A stretch of DNA of 64,000 nucleotides from Mycobacterium triplex (GTDB taxonomy: Bacteria > Actinomycetota > Actinomycetes > Mycobacteriales > Mycobacteriaceae), in the NCBI RefSeq assembly GCF_000689255.1, contig NZ_HG964447.1, forward strand, positions 310,001 to 374,000, written 5' to 3'. The notes beneath the pieces are model-generated. The model was not told the DNA's origin. It was given only the letters and a program-made list of their open reading frames with translations, and did no database searches. How positions within the stretch are numbered: the stretch's first letter is position 1; the number at the start of each line of letters is the position of its first letter. Below are positions 26,806 through 34,539 of the stretch, piece by piece. Position numbers and translations under genes: made by a program.

Positions 26806-27849
26806 ATGGACAACAGTCGGTGGAGCAGTCCGGCGCTTGGAGCCTACGTGCTTCCCGGACGTGTCACCGATTCCGGCGCCGTGATCGGCCAGGCGCAGGC
26901 CGCCGAGCGTCTCGGCCTGCGCACGGTGTGGCTCAGCGAGCGGTGGGGCACCAAGGACCTCGGCGTGATCGCCGGCGCGATCAGCCAGGTCACGTCGGGA
27001 ATCCGAATCGCTTCGGGCATAACGCATTTGCAATCGCGGCATCCCGCATTGCTGGCGTCGCTGGCGATGACGGTGCAGGCGCTCTCGGGCGGGAGGTTCG
27101 TCCTCGGTGTCGGCCGCTCGGTGGACGCCATGTGGAAGGCCGTCGGGTTGCCGACCTCTACGAACGCCTCGATCGTCGACCACGCCGACATCTTCCGTCG
27201 GCTGTGCCGCGGGGAGAAGGTGCGCTACGACGGACCCGCGGGCACCTACCCGTCCTTGCGGCTCAACGACTTACCCGATCAGCCGGTGCCACCTGTCGTC
27301 TTCGCGGCGATCGGGCCCAAGGGCCTGGAGCTCGCCGGCCGTCACTTCGACGGGGTGCTGCTGCATCCATTCCTGACCACTCCCGCCGTGCGCCGATCGG
27401 TTGAGCTCGTCCGCCGCGCCGAACGCGCGGCTGGGCGGCCGACGGGCAGCGTGCGGGTGTACGCCACCGTGGTAGTGGCCTGCGAACTCCCTGCCGACGA
27501 GGAACTCGCGCTCGTCGGCGCCCGCGCGGTGACCTACTACCAGATTCCGGGCTTCGGAGAGCGACTGGCGGCCGTCAACGGATGGGATCCAGAGCCGTTG
27601 AGCCGGTTGCGATCCCACCCCCTGCTCGACGGGATCAGAGGCTCGGCGGACTCCGTGCTCACCCGGGAGCAACTCGTCGAGGTCGCGTCGCTGTTGCCCG
27701 CGGCATGGACCGGCGAGGCGGCGGCGGTCGGATCGGCGTCCGCCTGCCACCAGGTATTTCACCGCTACCGAGCGGCAGGGGTCGACGAGCTGGTCTTGCA
27801 CGGGAGTACACCCGAGCGGCTCGGCCCCCTCTTCACGCGGGCGGGCTGA
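26806..27849 (+). CDS. LLM-class (F420-type) flavin-dependent oxidoreductase
   Basis: 347-aa bacterial luciferase-like TIM barrel. Landmarks are AERLGLRTVWLSER near the N-terminus, HPALLASLAMTVQALSGGRFVLGVG and FAAIGPKGLELAGRHFDGVLLHPF. Family members in mycobacteria use F420 or FMN for dehydrogenation, reduction or monooxygenation. Stand-alone plus-strand gene with possible leaderless start. Confidence 0.88.
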   Translation: MDNSRWSSPALGAYVLPGRVTDSGAVIGQAQAAERLGLRTVWLSERWGTKDLGVIAGAISQVTSGIRIASGITHLQSRHPALLASLAMTVQALSGGRFVLGVGRSVDAMWKAVGLPTSTNASIVDHADIFRRLCRGEKVRYDGPAGTYPSLRLNDLPDQPVPPVVFAAIGPKGLELAGRHFDGVLLHPFLTTPAVRRSVELVRRAERAAGRPTGSVRVYATVVVACELPADEELALVGARAVTYYQIPGFGERLAAVNGWDPEPLSRLRSHPLLDGIRGSADSVLTREQLVEVASLLPAAWTGEAAAVGSASACHQVFHRYRAAGVDELVLHGSTPERLGPLFTRAG

Positions 27850-27869
27850 TTAGGCCCACCAGTCGCAAC

Positions 27870-27886
27870 GACACTCACCGGGTGTC
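27870..27886. terminator. possible bidirectional hairpin between convergent genes
   Basis: GACAC (27870-27874) and GTGTC (27882-27886) can pair across a 7-nt loop between the convergent F420-type and SnoaL-like genes. No T-run follows and the stem is short, so terminator function is weakly supported. Confidence 0.2.
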
Positions 27887-28466
27887 AGTGTGACCGGACC
27901 CCGAAGTCGATGTCCGCAACGCCGGAGAACGGCGTGAAGCCGGCCTTGTTTAGCCACGACGGGGCTGCGTGGTGTCCCGGTTCCGGACGCGCCCAGTCCA
28001 CCCACGAACCCCAGTCCTCGCGACGGAGCTTCTGTTCGAGCGTCTGCGGGTGGGCGGCCTCGGCGGCCGCGTAGCGAGCAGCGAAGCCCTTCATCTCGGG
28101 CAGCAGCCAGACGTCTTCCTCAGAACGCCATTTGCCGCCGCCGGCGTATTCGATGAATTGATACGAGGGGAAGTCGATGGGCGCCCCGCCCGGCTCCGGG
28201 TTATCGGCGCGGTTGACCACCTTGTACGCGACGCGGGCGCCGTCGACGACGTACCAGACCAGCGGGCTGTAGACCTGCGGTGCGGCGCCCATCGTCCCCT
28301 CGAGGAACTTGGTGATTTCCGCCGGACCGGTAAACGTTCCGTAGAAGTGGTCGAAGTAGGTCGCGTCGTCGGTGAACAGGCCGGCCCAGGCCTGCCAGTC
28401 CTCGAGCACTGGGCCGGTCATGAAGTAGCGCCGAAATTCCCGCTCGACTTCCGCAATGTCTGCCAT
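27885..28466 (-). CDS. SnoaL/NTF2-like protein
   Basis: 193 aa. N-terminal cone-fold segment FRRYFMTGPVLEDWQAWAGLFTDDATYFDHFYGTFTG is typical of SnoaL-like polyketide cyclase/steroid-isomerase-like domains; the last 60 residues form an unusual Trp- and Pro-rich extension. The function may be isomerisation or dehydration of a cyclic substrate, or a non-catalytic role. Last gene of the minus operon P450-crotonase-DUF35-SDR-SnoaL, 5 bp after the SDR. Confidence 0.8.
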   Translation of the reverse strand: MADIAEVEREFRRYFMTGPVLEDWQAWAGLFTDDATYFDHFYGTFTGPAEITKFLEGTMGAAPQVYSPLVWYVVDGARVAYKVVNRADNPEPGGAPIDFPSYQFIEYAGGGKWRSEEDVWLLPEMKGFAARYAAAEAAHPQTLEQKLRREDWGSWVDWARPEPGHHAAPSWLNKAGFTPFSGVADIDFGVRSH

Positions 28467-28471
28467 CGCGC

Positions 28472-29395
28472 TCAGCCGCCGAGTCGCAGGCCGGTATTGC
28501 GGGTGCCGAACACGTCGGTGGCCATGATCGCGCCGAGTTTCTCTGCGTCCCAGCGCTTCTGGCCGTTGGAGACCGATGCCGCCGGATGCCAGCCCTTGAG
28601 AAGTTGGAGATGTTCGCCCATCGCACGGATCACCTGACCGCTGACGTGACCGGCCTCCGGGCTGGCCAACCAGGCCACCACCGGCGAGCCCAGTGACGGA
28701 TCCTTGGGGTCGAACTCGTCCTCGGCGCGCTCATCCGGCTCGATCGGGGCCTGCGCGCCCGGCATGGACGCTGACATCCGGGTGCGCCCACCCGGGCTGA
28801 TGGCATTCACGGTCGCGCCGATCGACGCCAACTCCAGGCTCAGCGTCTGGGTCAGGCCGACGATCGCGGCCTTCGCGGCGCTGTAATTGGTCTGCCCGAA
28901 ATGGCCGTGCAGACCGGCGCCGGAGGTGGTGTTGATGATGCGCCCGTAGACCTTTCCGCCGGATTCCTTGGATTCGGCGCGCCACTTGCGGGCGACCGCG
29001 CGGCTGGTGAGCCAGCTACCGCGAACGTGCACTCGCATCACGAGGTCGAAATCGTCGGCGGACATGTTCCAGATCGCCTTGTCCCGAACGATTCCCGCAT
29101 TGTTGACGACGATGTCCAGCCGGCCCAGCTGCGAGTAGGCTCGCTCGACGGCGAGGTCGACCTGCTCCTCATCACCGACATCGCTGAAGTCGGAAACAGC
29201 TGTGCCGCCGCGACTTTCGATGATCGCCACCACTTCGTCGGCGACCTTGCCGGTGCCCTCGCCGGACAAGCTGGTGCCCAGGTCGTTGATGATCACGGTG
29301 GCGCCGTGCTTGGCCAGCTCGAGCGCGTGGCCGCGGCCGATGCCGTGCCCCGCCCCAGTCACCAGGGCGACTTTGCCGTCGAGCAGTCCGGTCAT
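28472..29395 (-). CDS. SDR family oxidoreductase (MFE-2/HSD17B4-like 3-hydroxyacyl-CoA dehydrogenase)
   Basis: 307 aa. Classical SDR motifs: TGAGHGIGRGHALELAKHGA, VNNAG, catalytic Ser (TTSGAG) and YSAAK. INDLGTSLSGEGTGKVADEVV is characteristic of the (3R)-hydroxyacyl-CoA dehydrogenase domain of multifunctional enzyme 2 and of mycobacterial Hsd4-type steroid enzymes. The C-terminal 60 residues are longer than in basic SDRs. It oxidises a 3-hydroxyacyl-CoA made by the crotonase in the same operon (inference). ATGA overlap with the DUF35 gene. Confidence 0.9.
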   Translation of the reverse strand: MTGLLDGKVALVTGAGHGIGRGHALELAKHGATVIINDLGTSLSGEGTGKVADEVVAIIESRGGTAVSDFSDVGDEEQVDLAVERAYSQLGRLDIVVNNAGIVRDKAIWNMSADDFDLVMRVHVRGSWLTSRAVARKWRAESKESGGKVYGRIINTTSGAGLHGHFGQTNYSAAKAAIVGLTQTLSLELASIGATVNAISPGGRTRMSASMPGAQAPIEPDERAEDEFDPKDPSLGSPVVAWLASPEAGHVSGQVIRAMGEHLQLLKGWHPAASVSNGQKRWDAEKLGAIMATDVFGTRNTGLRLGG

Positions 29396-29838
29396 GGGCT
29401 CTCCTCGATTGGTGCGAATACCGTCAGGAATGGGCTTTCCGGATCGGCGTCGTCGACCGGGCGAAACACCGCGGTCACCGGCATCCCGACCCGAAGGTGG
29501 TCACCGTCGGCGCCTTCGATCATCGTCATCAGCCGCGGGCCCTCGGCCAGTTCGACGATCGCGGCCACATACGGCAGGCGCTCCTTGAACGGTGCCAAAT
29601 CATTGACGTAGACGGTCGAATACGTATACAGCGTTCCGGTCCCGCTCGCCCTTGTCGGCCGCACGTCCTCACTCCAGCAAAAGGGGCAGAACGGGCGCGG
29701 ATAGTGATGGACCTTGCCGCAGGCCGCGCATTCGGCGATCAGCAATTGACCCTGCCGGGCGGCCTCCCAGTAGGGAGCGCTGGCCGCGTCGATCGTTGGT
29801 ATGTCATTCCCTTTTTGCAAGCGGGCCACCGTTACCAC
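29392..29838 (-). CDS. DUF35 OB-fold/zinc-ribbon protein without adjacent thiolase
   Basis: 148 aa, GTG start. Zinc-ribbon cysteines CAAC...CPFC (about residues 37-55) and an OB fold. No thiolase-fold gene is next to it, in contrast to the pairs at 5240, 21071 and 54272. It is translationally coupled to SDR (ATGA) and overlaps the crotonase end by 7 bp. It may pair with the unpartnered thiolase-like protein at 12040 or with an enzyme of its own operon. Confidence 0.85.
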   Translation of the reverse strand: MVTVARLQKGNDIPTIDAASAPYWEAARQGQLLIAECAACGKVHHYPRPFCPFCWSEDVRPTRASGTGTLYTYSTVYVNDLAPFKERLPYVAAIVELAEGPRLMTMIEGADGDHLRVGMPVTAVFRPVDDADPESPFLTVFAPIEESP

Positions 29839-30635
29839 CCGGTGAATTCGGTCGGTCGTTTCTCCACGAACGCCTGAACACCCTCGGTGGAGTCGTGCGA
29901 ATACGACTGGATCTCCTGCGCCATTGCCTCGGCGACGAAAGCACCGGACCGATCGGTGTCGGGGGAGTCGTTGAGCAGCCGTTTGGTGAACGCGATCGCG
30001 GACGTCGGGGCTCCGGCGAGCCGGCTGGCGAAGTCGCTGACCGTGGCCTCGAAGTCGGTGGCGCTGACCACCCGGTTCACCAAACCCAGCGTGAATGCTT
30101 CTGCTGCCGAGAGCTTTTCGCCGAAGAATGCCATCTCCTTGGCCTTCTGCATGCCGATGCGGCGCGGCAGTAAATAGCAGCCGCCACCGTCGACGACCAG
30201 CCCTCGTTTGACGAAAGACTCTGCGAAGTAAGCGTTTTCGGTGGCGATCACCAAGTCGGAGGCGTATACCAGGTGGGCTCCCAGACCCGTCGCCGCACCG
30301 TGCACCGCGGCGATCACCGGTTTATTGCAGTCCAGCACGCTGGCGACCAGCCTCTGGGCGCCGTTCATGATGCGCCTCGTTGGCTCCAGCACCCGCTTCT
30401 CGCTCGTTGCACGCCGTTCGGCCAGCGATCCCACGTCGGCGCCGGAGCAAAAGTGCTTGCCGTTCGCGCGCAGCACCACCACGCGGACCTTCTCGTCGGC
30501 GTCCCCGGCGCCCAATAGCGCGATCAGCGCATCACGGTCGTCGGGTCGTACCGCGTTGGCGGCTTCGGGCCGGTTCAAGGTGATCGTCATGACGCCGTCT
30601 GCGATGTCGGATAGCACCGCCGCTTGTGTGCTCAT
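29832..30635 (-). CDS. enoyl-CoA hydratase/isomerase family protein (PaaG-like)
   Basis: 267-aa crotonase. Oxyanion-hole segments at HFCSGAD (about residues 61-67) and HGAATGLGAHL (about 112-122). The first classical Glu is replaced (GLGAHL), while RGLVVDGGG keeps Asp149, the arrangement of PaaG and enoyl-CoA isomerases. It could shift a double bond or hydrate an unsaturated ring or side-chain CoA ester. ATGA overlap with the P450 gene upstream. Confidence 0.88.
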   Translation of the reverse strand: MSTQAAVLSDIADGVMTITLNRPEAANAVRPDDRDALIALLGAGDADEKVRVVVLRANGKHFCSGADVGSLAERRATSEKRVLEPTRRIMNGAQRLVASVLDCNKPVIAAVHGAATGLGAHLVYASDLVIATENAYFAESFVKRGLVVDGGGCYLLPRRIGMQKAKEMAFFGEKLSAAEAFTLGLVNRVVSATDFEATVSDFASRLAGAPTSAIAFTKRLLNDSPDTDRSGAFVAEAMAQEIQSYSHDSTEGVQAFVEKRPTEFTGW

Positions 30636-31906
30636 GGTGTGTAGCTGGCCTCGAGGTGTTTGATGCCGTTGACGAAGTTCGATCTCAGCATGACCGGTTC
30701 GCCCGCCGCGGTGATGTCCGGGTAGCGCGCGTAGAGCATCTCGAACGCCACGTTCAGCTCCAGGCGGGCCAGGTGTGCGCCCAGGCAGAAGTGCGGTCCC
30801 GGGCCACCGAAAGCGATGTGATTGTTGGGTTTGCGACCGATGTCGAAGCGCTCCGGCTGGTCGAACACCGCGGGATCGCGGTTGGCGGCGGGATACCAGA
30901 CCACCACCTTGTCGCCGGCGTTGAAGGTGTGAGTAACCGCGCCCTGCGAGTCGGTCAGCGTCACGCCATCGCGGGTTACCGTGCGGCGCATGTGAATCAC
31001 CGGGCTGGCGTACCGCAGAATTTCCTCGACCGCGGTGGGCGCCATGTCGCCGTAGTTCGCCAGTAGCCGGTCACGCTGCTCGGGGTGGGCGCTGAGAATG
31101 AGCAGCCCATGGGTCAGCGCATTGCGCGTGGTCTCGTTGCCGGCGCCGATCAGCAAGATGAAGAACTTCGCCAACTCCTGGGGGGTCAGATTCTCCTCGT
31201 CCGAGGTGACCAGCTTGCTGATCACATCGTCGCGGGGATGCGCAATGCGGTCCTCGGCGATCTGCTTGAGCAGCTCGATGAGCTGCTCGCTGGTGTCGGT
31301 GACGGCTGCTTCGATGCCGGCGACGGTCTGGTCGGGTACGTACTCGGGATCGGAGGCGCCCAGCACGACGTTCGTTGCCTGCACGATGAATTGTTCATGT
31401 TCGCGCGGGACGCCCAGCATGTTGTCGATGATGCGCAGCGGCAGAAGGGTGGCGAACGAGGAGACGAAGTCGCACCTACCCGAACGCGGCATCTCGTCGA
31501 GAATTTCGGCGGTGGTTTCGTGGGCCAGGCCGCGCAAATCGGAGAGCATGCGGGGAGTGAAGCCGCGCGAGACGATCTTGCGCAGCCTCATGTGTTCGGG
31601 ATCGTCCATGTCGATGATCGAGCCGCGGTATTCGCGCATCTCGGCGGTCTGGTCGAAGATCTGCGTGCCCTGGCCGGAGCTGAACTCGCCGGGCCGGCGG
31701 CTGATGTCGACGACGTCGCGGTGGGAGCCAACCGCCCAGAATCCACGGGGCCGCGGTGAGTCGGGTCGGTTGGTGCGGACGAACACCGGGCCGCCGGCCT
31801 CGCGAAGGCGCCGGTAGAGCTCGCTGCGGTCAGCTGGACGCTCCTGCCACCACCGCAAATCGATCAGCGGCGCGAACTGCTGCTCGTCGGTCTCGATTGC
31901 GCTCAC
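30632..31906 (-). CDS. cytochrome P450
   Basis: 424 aa from GTG 31904-31906. I-helix GAGNETTRNA, K-helix ExxR (EEILR), haem motif FGGPGPHFCLGAHL with Cys374. A longer GTG start at 31931-31933 exists, but a predicted -10 (31933-31938) and operator (31919-31932) overlap that point, so the downstream GTG is chosen. It is the first gene of a five-gene catabolic operon and carries the more common acid-alcohol pair variant (Glu-Thr) in the I helix. Confidence 0.9.
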   Translation of the reverse strand: MSAIETDEQQFAPLIDLRWWQERPADRSELYRRLREAGGPVFVRTNRPDSPRPRGFWAVGSHRDVVDISRRPGEFSSGQGTQIFDQTAEMREYRGSIIDMDDPEHMRLRKIVSRGFTPRMLSDLRGLAHETTAEILDEMPRSGRCDFVSSFATLLPLRIIDNMLGVPREHEQFIVQATNVVLGASDPEYVPDQTVAGIEAAVTDTSEQLIELLKQIAEDRIAHPRDDVISKLVTSDEENLTPQELAKFFILLIGAGNETTRNALTHGLLILSAHPEQRDRLLANYGDMAPTAVEEILRYASPVIHMRRTVTRDGVTLTDSQGAVTHTFNAGDKVVVWYPAANRDPAVFDQPERFDIGRKPNNHIAFGGPGPHFCLGAHLARLELNVAFEMLYARYPDITAAGEPVMLRSNFVNGIKHLEASYTP

Positions 31907-31918
31907 AGCACCCGATTC

Positions 31919-31962
31919 TGGCACCCATGTCACTTATAGGCAATGCCGGGGTGCTCGATCAA
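31919..31962 (-). promoter_or_regulatory. predicted promoter and N4-class operator for the P450/crotonase operon
   Basis: On the minus strand TTGATC (31957-31962), an 18-bp spacer and TATAAG (31933-31938) form a promoter. Directly downstream, over the expected transcription start, lies TGACATGGGTGCCA (31919-31932), a one-mismatch member of the TGACA-n4-TGTCA family. Confidence 0.55.
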
Positions 31963-32004
31963 ACGGGGCAATGACACGATATTTGTTCGCAGCAGGCGCG
32001 AGTT

Positions 32005-32023
32005 ATCTAACATTGGTGTCACT
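32005..32023 (+). promoter_or_regulatory. 19-bp promoter element repeated at 41721-41739; contains N4-class site
   Basis: ATCTAACATTGGTGTCACT, 26 nt before the ATG of the Gfo/Idh gene. The same 19 bases, in the same orientation relative to the gene, lie 15 nt before the LigB gene on the other strand 9.7 kb away. It includes TAACA-TTGG-TGTCA (32008-32021), a one-mismatch N4-class palindrome. TAACAT may serve as -10. Confidence 0.6.
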
Positions 32024-32049
32024 GCAGTCGGAGGAGCGGAGGAGAGCAC

Positions 32050-33132
32050 ATGACCTTACGGGTCGGCATCATCGGCGTCGGTTGGGGCGCGCATGTGCAG
32101 GTGCCCGGTTTCCGGGCGGCGAAGGGTTTCGATCCCGTCGCGCTCTGTGCCCGTACACCTGATCGCCTGGAACGGGTGGCGACCAAATTGGGCATCGAAC
32201 AGACCTCCACCGATTGGCGGTCGTTCGTGACCCGCGACGACCTGGACGTCATCTCGGTCGCGACGCCCACTGCGCTGCACCATGAGATGACGATCGCCGC
32301 GCTGGCGGCGGGCAAGCCCGTGCTGTGTGAGAAGCCACTGGCGGGTGACCTGCAGGCTGCCCGCGACATGGTGCGCGCTGCGGCGGATGCCGAGCTGCCC
32401 ACTGCCTGTTGCTTCGAGAACCGTTGGAACCCCGACTGGTTAGCCGTCGCGGACCGGGTGCGCTCGGGCTTCCTCGGTTCGCAGTACTTTGCGCGGGTCA
32501 GTCGCAGCGCGTCCTACTGGCATCCGAGTCATCCGCTGCAGGCCCATTGGATGTACGACCGCGAGCAGGGCGGCGGCTATCTGGCCGGCATGCTCGTGCA
32601 CGATCTGGACTTCTTGTGCAGCCTGCTCGGCCGCCCGGTATCGGTGTGCGCCGAAGTCCGCACCAGCGACCCGGTCCGCGAACTGCCCGACGGGGGGACT
32701 CTGGCGGTCACCGCCGACGATACTGCGGCGCTGCTGATGCGTATGGAGTCCGGGGTCACCGTCGTGTTGAGCCTCACGGTCATGGGCGCCCACGCCGACT
32801 ACTACCGCCTGGAGTTGTTCGGTTCCGATGGCACCATCATCGGCGACGGCGAGTTGCGTTCTGCGGCGTACAGTCTCGGCACCGCCACCGATCCCGGACT
32901 GAGCCCTCTGACGGTTGATGAACGCGAGCCCGCGTACCCCGAGCGGTTGCCCGGCGGGTTGGCGGGCCACGCGAGCAGGGCGATGGCGCTGATGCTGCAG
33001 GACTGGCTGCCCGCGTTCGACGGGGGCCCCAGCGGCGCGGCCACCTTCGAGGACGGGTTGCTGTCGCTTGCGGTGATCGATGCTGCGCATCGCTCAGCTG
33101 AAGGCGGTGGTTGGGAGCCCGTGCAGGCTTGA
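32050..33132 (+). CDS. Gfo/Idh/MocA family oxidoreductase
   Basis: 360 aa. N-terminal NAD(P)-binding Rossmann fold (VGIIGVGWGAHVQVPGF), the conserved LCEKPLAGDLQAA motif that carries the catalytic Lys-Pro pair, and a C-terminal beta-sheet substrate domain with HDLDFLCSLLG. Such enzymes oxidise or reduce sugars, inositols or other cyclic alcohols. GGAGAG lies shortly before the ATG. Followed 36 bp later by a cupin-like gene, probably co-transcribed. Confidence 0.9.
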   Translation: MTLRVGIIGVGWGAHVQVPGFRAAKGFDPVALCARTPDRLERVATKLGIEQTSTDWRSFVTRDDLDVISVATPTALHHEMTIAALAAGKPVLCEKPLAGDLQAARDMVRAAADAELPTACCFENRWNPDWLAVADRVRSGFLGSQYFARVSRSASYWHPSHPLQAHWMYDREQGGGYLAGMLVHDLDFLCSLLGRPVSVCAEVRTSDPVRELPDGGTLAVTADDTAALLMRMESGVTVVLSLTVMGAHADYYRLELFGSDGTIIGDGELRSAAYSLGTATDPGLSPLTVDEREPAYPERLPGGLAGHASRAMALMLQDWLPAFDGGPSGAATFEDGLLSLAVIDAAHRSAEGGGWEPVQA

Positions 33133-33168
33133 GACGCGGGTCGAGCAATCAAGGAAGGGAGCTGCCCG

Positions 33169-33672
33169 ATGAAAGGTGGACCGTCGATCAAGCATCTCGA
33201 CGATGTACCGGCCGAGGAAATGCTGCGTTACGAGTTCGCTGATGGTCGCACGGCGTCGATCTGGGAGAAGTGGATCGAGCTTTCTCCCCGTTACTTCGCG
33301 TTCTGGAACAAGTGGGACCCGGGTGCCATCTCCTCGCAGCACGGTCACACCGGCGATCACAGCAACTTCATTCTGGCCGGCGAGATCCGTTGCGGTGACG
33401 TAGTCGCCCGCGCCGGTACGCACATCATGCTCGAGTGGGGGGACGTGTTCGGACCTTGGGAGGCCGGGCCTGAAGGATGCGAACTGTACGGGTTCATCGC
33501 CGGTGAGGGACAACCGTTCAGCGGCGATACCACCGCCTACGAAGCGTTGCTAAAGGCGCGTGGCGCCCGATCGGTACCCTTACCGATGCCAAAACGCTTG
33601 CCGCCGTGGATACTTGCCAAACTAGGTCTGCCATTCACCTCATCGACCACCAACTGGACGGCGTCGACCTGA
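33169..33672 (+). CDS. cupin-like domain protein
   Basis: 167 aa. A single cupin barrel at about residues 50-125 with QHGHTGDHSNFILAGE (possible metal His/Glu ligands of cupin motif 1) and a second motif around DVFGPWEAGPEGCELYGF. AAGGAAGGGAG precedes the ATG. Possible metal-dependent oxygenase, isomerase or lactonase; no specific activity is deducible. Co-oriented with the Gfo/Idh gene. Confidence 0.75.
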   Translation: MKGGPSIKHLDDVPAEEMLRYEFADGRTASIWEKWIELSPRYFAFWNKWDPGAISSQHGHTGDHSNFILAGEIRCGDVVARAGTHIMLEWGDVFGPWEAGPEGCELYGFIAGEGQPFSGDTTAYEALLKARGARSVPLPMPKRLPPWILAKLGLPFTSSTTNWTAST

Positions 33673-33702
33673 GCCGCTCGGGTGTCGTGCTCGTCGTCGG
33701 AG

Positions 33703-34539
33703 CTAGTTGAGGGACGAGCCGGCGTCGACCGTGACGTGTCGGCCGGTTATCGCTCGCGATTCGTCCGCTGCCAAGAACGCCACCGCAGCGGATGCGTCAG
33801 TGTCAGCCCAAGTCGCCGCTGGCCATAACATCGTCGAAAGCGACGCACCAGCCTGATTGCCTCTGCAATCCACGTCGAGCATGACGGGCCGATGCAGCCG
33901 CCCGGCACGCCGCACTTCGCCGGCATCCTCCGCTCCGCTGACGGTGTTTACCCGGATACCTTGTGGCGCTAGTTGTTTGGCCAGCGTCTTCACGTACTGC
34001 AAGACCATCGACTGAGCGAGCTCATATGCTGCCCCACCGAGTCCCTGCGGTCGATCGAGAAATGGTCCTTGCGGGGAGAATGTGGGACCGGAAGCGATGA
34101 GGGACGATCCTTCGACCAACCGGGGCATCGCGGCGCTGAAAGTGTTGACCACGCCGATGAAGTCGACGTCGAATGTGTCTATGAAGGCCGCGATTGGGGC
34201 GTCCGGCTGAGTCGGGGCAATGGCGGCGCTGGCCACGACGATATCGAGTGCGCCGAGTTGCCGCACCGCGGTGTCGACGGCGATCTCCATTTCGGTTCGA
34301 TCGCAGACATCGCACCGATACACCAGTGTTTTTCGGTCGAGCTTCTCGATCATCGTAGCGGTGCGGTCGAGGTCTTCGCCCGTCGCGAGTGGGTAGTCGC
34401 ACGATGGGATGTTGTCGCACAGATCCACCAACACGACGTCTGCGCCTTCCCAGGCCAAACGCAGCGCGTGGCTTCGACCGCGACCCCTGGCTGCGCCGGT
34501 CACGAGCGCCACCTTGCCCGCGAGACGTCTACTGGTCAC
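33703..34539 (-). CDS. mycofactocin-type SDR with altered active site (YxxxQ)
   Basis: 278 aa, GTG start. TGAARGRGRSHALRLA, GADVVLVDLC and the subfamily insertion (YPLATGEDLDRTATMI) place it with mycofactocin-coupled SDRs. The catalytic tetrad is damaged: the YxxxK motif reads YELAQ, so the active-site Lys is Gln, and the NAG motif reads ASAA. It may be inactive, a binding subunit, or have a changed mechanism. It overlaps the alcohol dehydrogenase gene by 11 bp, so it is still expressed in the operon ALDH-ADH-SDR. Confidence 0.85.
   Translation of the reverse strand: MTSRRLAGKVALVTGAARGRGRSHALRLAWEGADVVLVDLCDNIPSCDYPLATGEDLDRTATMIEKLDRKTLVYRCDVCDRTEMEIAVDTAVRQLGALDIVVASAAIAPTQPDAPIAAFIDTFDVDFIGVVNTFSAAMPRLVEGSSLIASGPTFSPQGPFLDRPQGLGGAAYELAQSMVLQYVKTLAKQLAPQGIRVNTVSGAEDAGEVRRAGRLHRPVMLDVDCRGNQAGASLSTMLWPAATWADTDASAAVAFLAADESRAITGRHVTVDAGSSLN

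Noticed and set aside
27870-27886. Strong intrinsic terminator between convergent genes
   Set aside because: Only a 5-bp stem without a T-run; kept as a low-confidence feature rather than a finding.
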